From positions 124,001-188,000 of the forward strand of contig NZ_FPEI01000003.1 in the NCBI RefSeq assembly GCF_900117415.1: DNA of 64,000 bases. The letters run 5' to 3'. Below the pieces are notes generated by a model. The model searched no databases. It had not been told where the DNA came from and worked only from the letters and a program-made list of their open reading frames with translations. Shown here in pieces: positions 62,360 to 64,000 of the stretch (position 1 is its first letter; every line of letters begins with the position of its first letter). Origin of the DNA: Hyphomicrobium sp. CS1BSMeth3 (GTDB taxonomy: Bacteria; Pseudomonadota; Alphaproteobacteria; Rhizobiales; Hyphomicrobiaceae). Position numbers and translations under genes: made by a program.

Positions 62360-62516
62360 TGTTGCCTCGCTCAATGATGAGGGTGGCGACGGCCCGCCCT
62401 CGGGGACTGTCAGACCCGTATCAGCTTAGGGCAGGCTGTTGTCAGGTTCAAATCAGCTACCACGGCCCGTGTCGGCCACCTCGTTCAAATTGATGCGAAG
62501 CTTATGAGAGGGCGGT

Positions 62517-63236
62517 CTAAGGATCGGCGCGCGCCGGCAGCTCAGGGTCGATGCGGCGTATGCGGATATCGATCGCTGCGCCGCCGGCATCGACCGCGAC
62601 GGCGCCGACAATGCCTTCCGACACATCGAAACCCTCGAACCGCCACGACCGCAGCACTCCGGCATCACCGCCGATACCGATCGGCCGAATAGCCACGTCG
62701 GCGGTCGGCTCGGTCTCGAGGCTCTGCAGGCCGCCGGCGAGGCCATCCCCTGTCGCCTTCAGATAGGCCTCTTTGGCAACCCAACTTCGAAAGAAGGCGC
62801 GCGTACGGTCGCCCGGCACGATCGCGGCATACAAGCCGAGCTCCCGCTCGCTGAACACATTGGTCGCCAGGTCATCGATGGCCGGCCGCAATGCCTCGAT
62901 ATCGACACCCAGGCGCGCGACGGCACCGGTCGCGAGCGCGCAATAGCCACCGCTGTGCGACAGGTTGAACGCTACCGGCGCCGAGATACCCTCGAGATGA
63001 GGCTTGCCTCGTGCCTCCGTCCTGAACACGACGGCCTCCGGCGGGATGCCGCAGAGGGCCCCCAAACGCTCGCGCGCCACTCCATGGCTGACGATCAACT
63101 CGCGCGCGCTGTCGGTGCGCATCTTCTCGATGCGCGACCTCTCTGCAGAATCGAGGATCGTGTGAAGGCTCTCCAGTCGCCCGGCAGACACCGAGATCGG
63201 CCAGATCGAGACTGTGACAGGGATGAGACTGGGCAT
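62517..63236 (-). CDS. 4'-phosphopantetheinyl transferase (Sfp type)
   Basis: The 239-residue Sfp-like enzyme transfers the phosphopantetheine arm of CoA to carrier proteins. The two core motifs are VARLGVDIEALRP and RTRAFFRSWVAKEAYLKATGDGLAGGL, which carry the magnesium and CoA contacts. PVAFNLSHSGGYCALA is also family-typical. The start ATG at 63236 is chosen over an extension to 63320 that lacks similarity. Its carrier-protein clients are not in this window. Confidence 0.9.
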   Translation of the reverse strand: MPSLIPVTVSIWPISVSAGRLESLHTILDSAERSRIEKMRTDSARELIVSHGVARERLGALCGIPPEAVVFRTEARGKPHLEGISAPVAFNLSHSGGYCALATGAVARLGVDIEALRPAIDDLATNVFSERELGLYAAIVPGDRTRAFFRSWVAKEAYLKATGDGLAGGLQSLETEPTADVAIRPIGIGGDAGVLRSWRFEGFDVSEGIVGAVAVDAGGAAIDIRIRRIDPELPARADP

Positions 63237-63471
63237 GTCACACAATGCTGCGGGCCTTTGCCGAAGACTATCATGAGCGCGATGGAATGCCAGCGCAGCA
63301 CCGATCGAGCACCGGCGCACTGCAGCTTCGTGCGCGCATTCCGGTGCGCGGGCTGATGCCGGAGGCCCCGGCGATACGTTGACAAGCCTTGCCCGGGTTG
63401 TAGTTTGGCCCCCTCGCTGGCCGCGCAGCCGCCGCTAGATGATGCTCGCTTGGCTGCGTATAGGATTGCGT

Positions 63472-64000
63472 ATGATTTCTATTGTGCTGCCAAGTGGGAT
63501 TACCACAAGCAAACTGGGATTTGGCACCGCCAGGCTGCACCATATGGGCAGCTCGAAGGACCGGCAGCGGTTGCTCGCTGCGGCTTTTGACCTTGGGCTG
63601 CACCATTTCGACACGGCCCCCTCGTACGGACACGGCCTGGCCGAGCGCGAGTTGCAGACCTTCCTGCGCCCTCGTCGCAATTCCTTCACCGTCGCGACGA
63701 AGTACGGGATTCCCGCGGCGGGGTGGATCGCCCGCGCGCCTCTTTCGGCTGTGCGTCCCGCTCTCGTGTTGCAGAAGGTCGCCAGCAAGGTCGGCCTCGC
63801 GCGCGAGGTATGGCCGGAGCTCACATCGGAAGGGCTGAGGCGAACCGTCGAGGACTCGCTCAGGCGCCTCAAGGTGGATGTGATCGACATCCATTTTCTG
63901 CACGAGGCCAATTTGCAGCGCGCGACGCGGCCGCAGGAGCTTGCGGAGACCTACCGCAGCCTCATCAAGCAAGGCCTCATTCGGGCGTTCGGCATCGCCG
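63472..64000 (+). CDS. aldo/keto reductase family protein (3' end outside window)
   Basis: The frame from ATG 63472 runs open to the window end (176 residues). It begins MISIVLPSGITTSKLGFGTA and keeps the family's catalytic set: Asp and Tyr in HHFDTAPSYGHG, Lys in TVATKYGIP and His in VIDIHFLHEA. NAD(P)H-dependent reduction of an aldehyde or sugar is expected. The closing TIM-barrel strands and cofactor-binding end are cut off. AGG lies 6-8 bases before the ATG, a moderate ribosome site. Confidence 0.85.
   Translation, partial: MISIVLPSGITTSKLGFGTARLHHMGSSKDRQRLLAAAFDLGLHHFDTAPSYGHGLAERELQTFLRPRRNSFTVATKYGIPAAGWIARAPLSAVRPALVLQKVASKVGLAREVWPELTSEGLRRTVEDSLRRLKVDVIDIHFLHEANLQRATRPQELAETYRSLIKQGLIRAFGIA

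Overview
The window is GC-rich, gene-dense DNA that looks chromosomal and alphaproteobacterial, most likely Hyphomicrobiales (Rhizobiales). Pointers are the C-P lyase operon with a DUF1045 partner, the PlcP/GT21 lipid-remodelling pair, several TRAP transporters, and ATGA-type start/stop overlaps. This placement is inference; no rRNA or species marker is present.

Layout. 0-6 kb: 3' end of katG, a DMT exporter, murA, tRNA-Ser(GGA), and a 1.9 kb insert carrying one DUF4236 gene and bounded by an 18-bp copy of the tRNA 3' end. 6.3-13.3 kb: a minus-strand catabolic operon (enoyl-CoA hydratase, CoA-transferase, double VOC protein, TRAP DctP-DctQ-DctM) with a GntR/FCD regulator and two matching ATTGYATACWAT operator candidates. 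14-34.5 kb: a large phosphate-starvation island with phnGHIJKLMN, a DUF1045 2H phosphoesterase, a phosphonate-type hexapeptide acetyltransferase, phnC-D-D-E-E, PlcP-like phospholipase C, GT21 and GT4 glycosyltransferases, a stand-alone PhoB-type receiver, and an unusual lipid block (PmtA-like methyltransferase, Mpo1-like membrane protein, membrane-anchored PLP aminotransferase, long-form phosphatidylserine decarboxylase). Pho-box-like repeats lie at several promoters. 34.9-43.9 kb: L,D-transpeptidase, Cas4-like/DEDD nuclease, dodecin, eutBC, a GNAT protein, an amidohydrolase, a cupin and small exported proteins. 43.9-51 kb: a three-PAS NarL-type histidine kinase near two NarL-type regulators, small membrane or exported proteins, and an HlyD-type protein with a membrane partner. 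51.3-61.6 kb: a second TRAP system, aldolase II, lipocalin-like protein, SDR and a complete CUT1 ABC transporter. 61.7-64 kb: 1-Cys peroxiredoxin, phosphopantetheinyl transferase and a truncated aldo/keto reductase.

How the genes fit together. In the Pho island, phosphonates would be imported by PhnCDE and broken down by the C-P lyase. No phnP is visible, and the DUF1045 protein is a reasonable candidate for opening the cyclic ribose phosphate. PlcP would release diacylglycerol from phospholipids for the glycosyltransferases. The aminotransferase/decarboxylase/methyltransferase block suggests a further head-group modification that I cannot name.

The most novel non-coding signal is a family of three 165-168 bp twin-hairpin elements (2128-2295, 34639-34805, 42368-42532). 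All share the same two-hairpin geometry, but one copy has quite different stem sequences.
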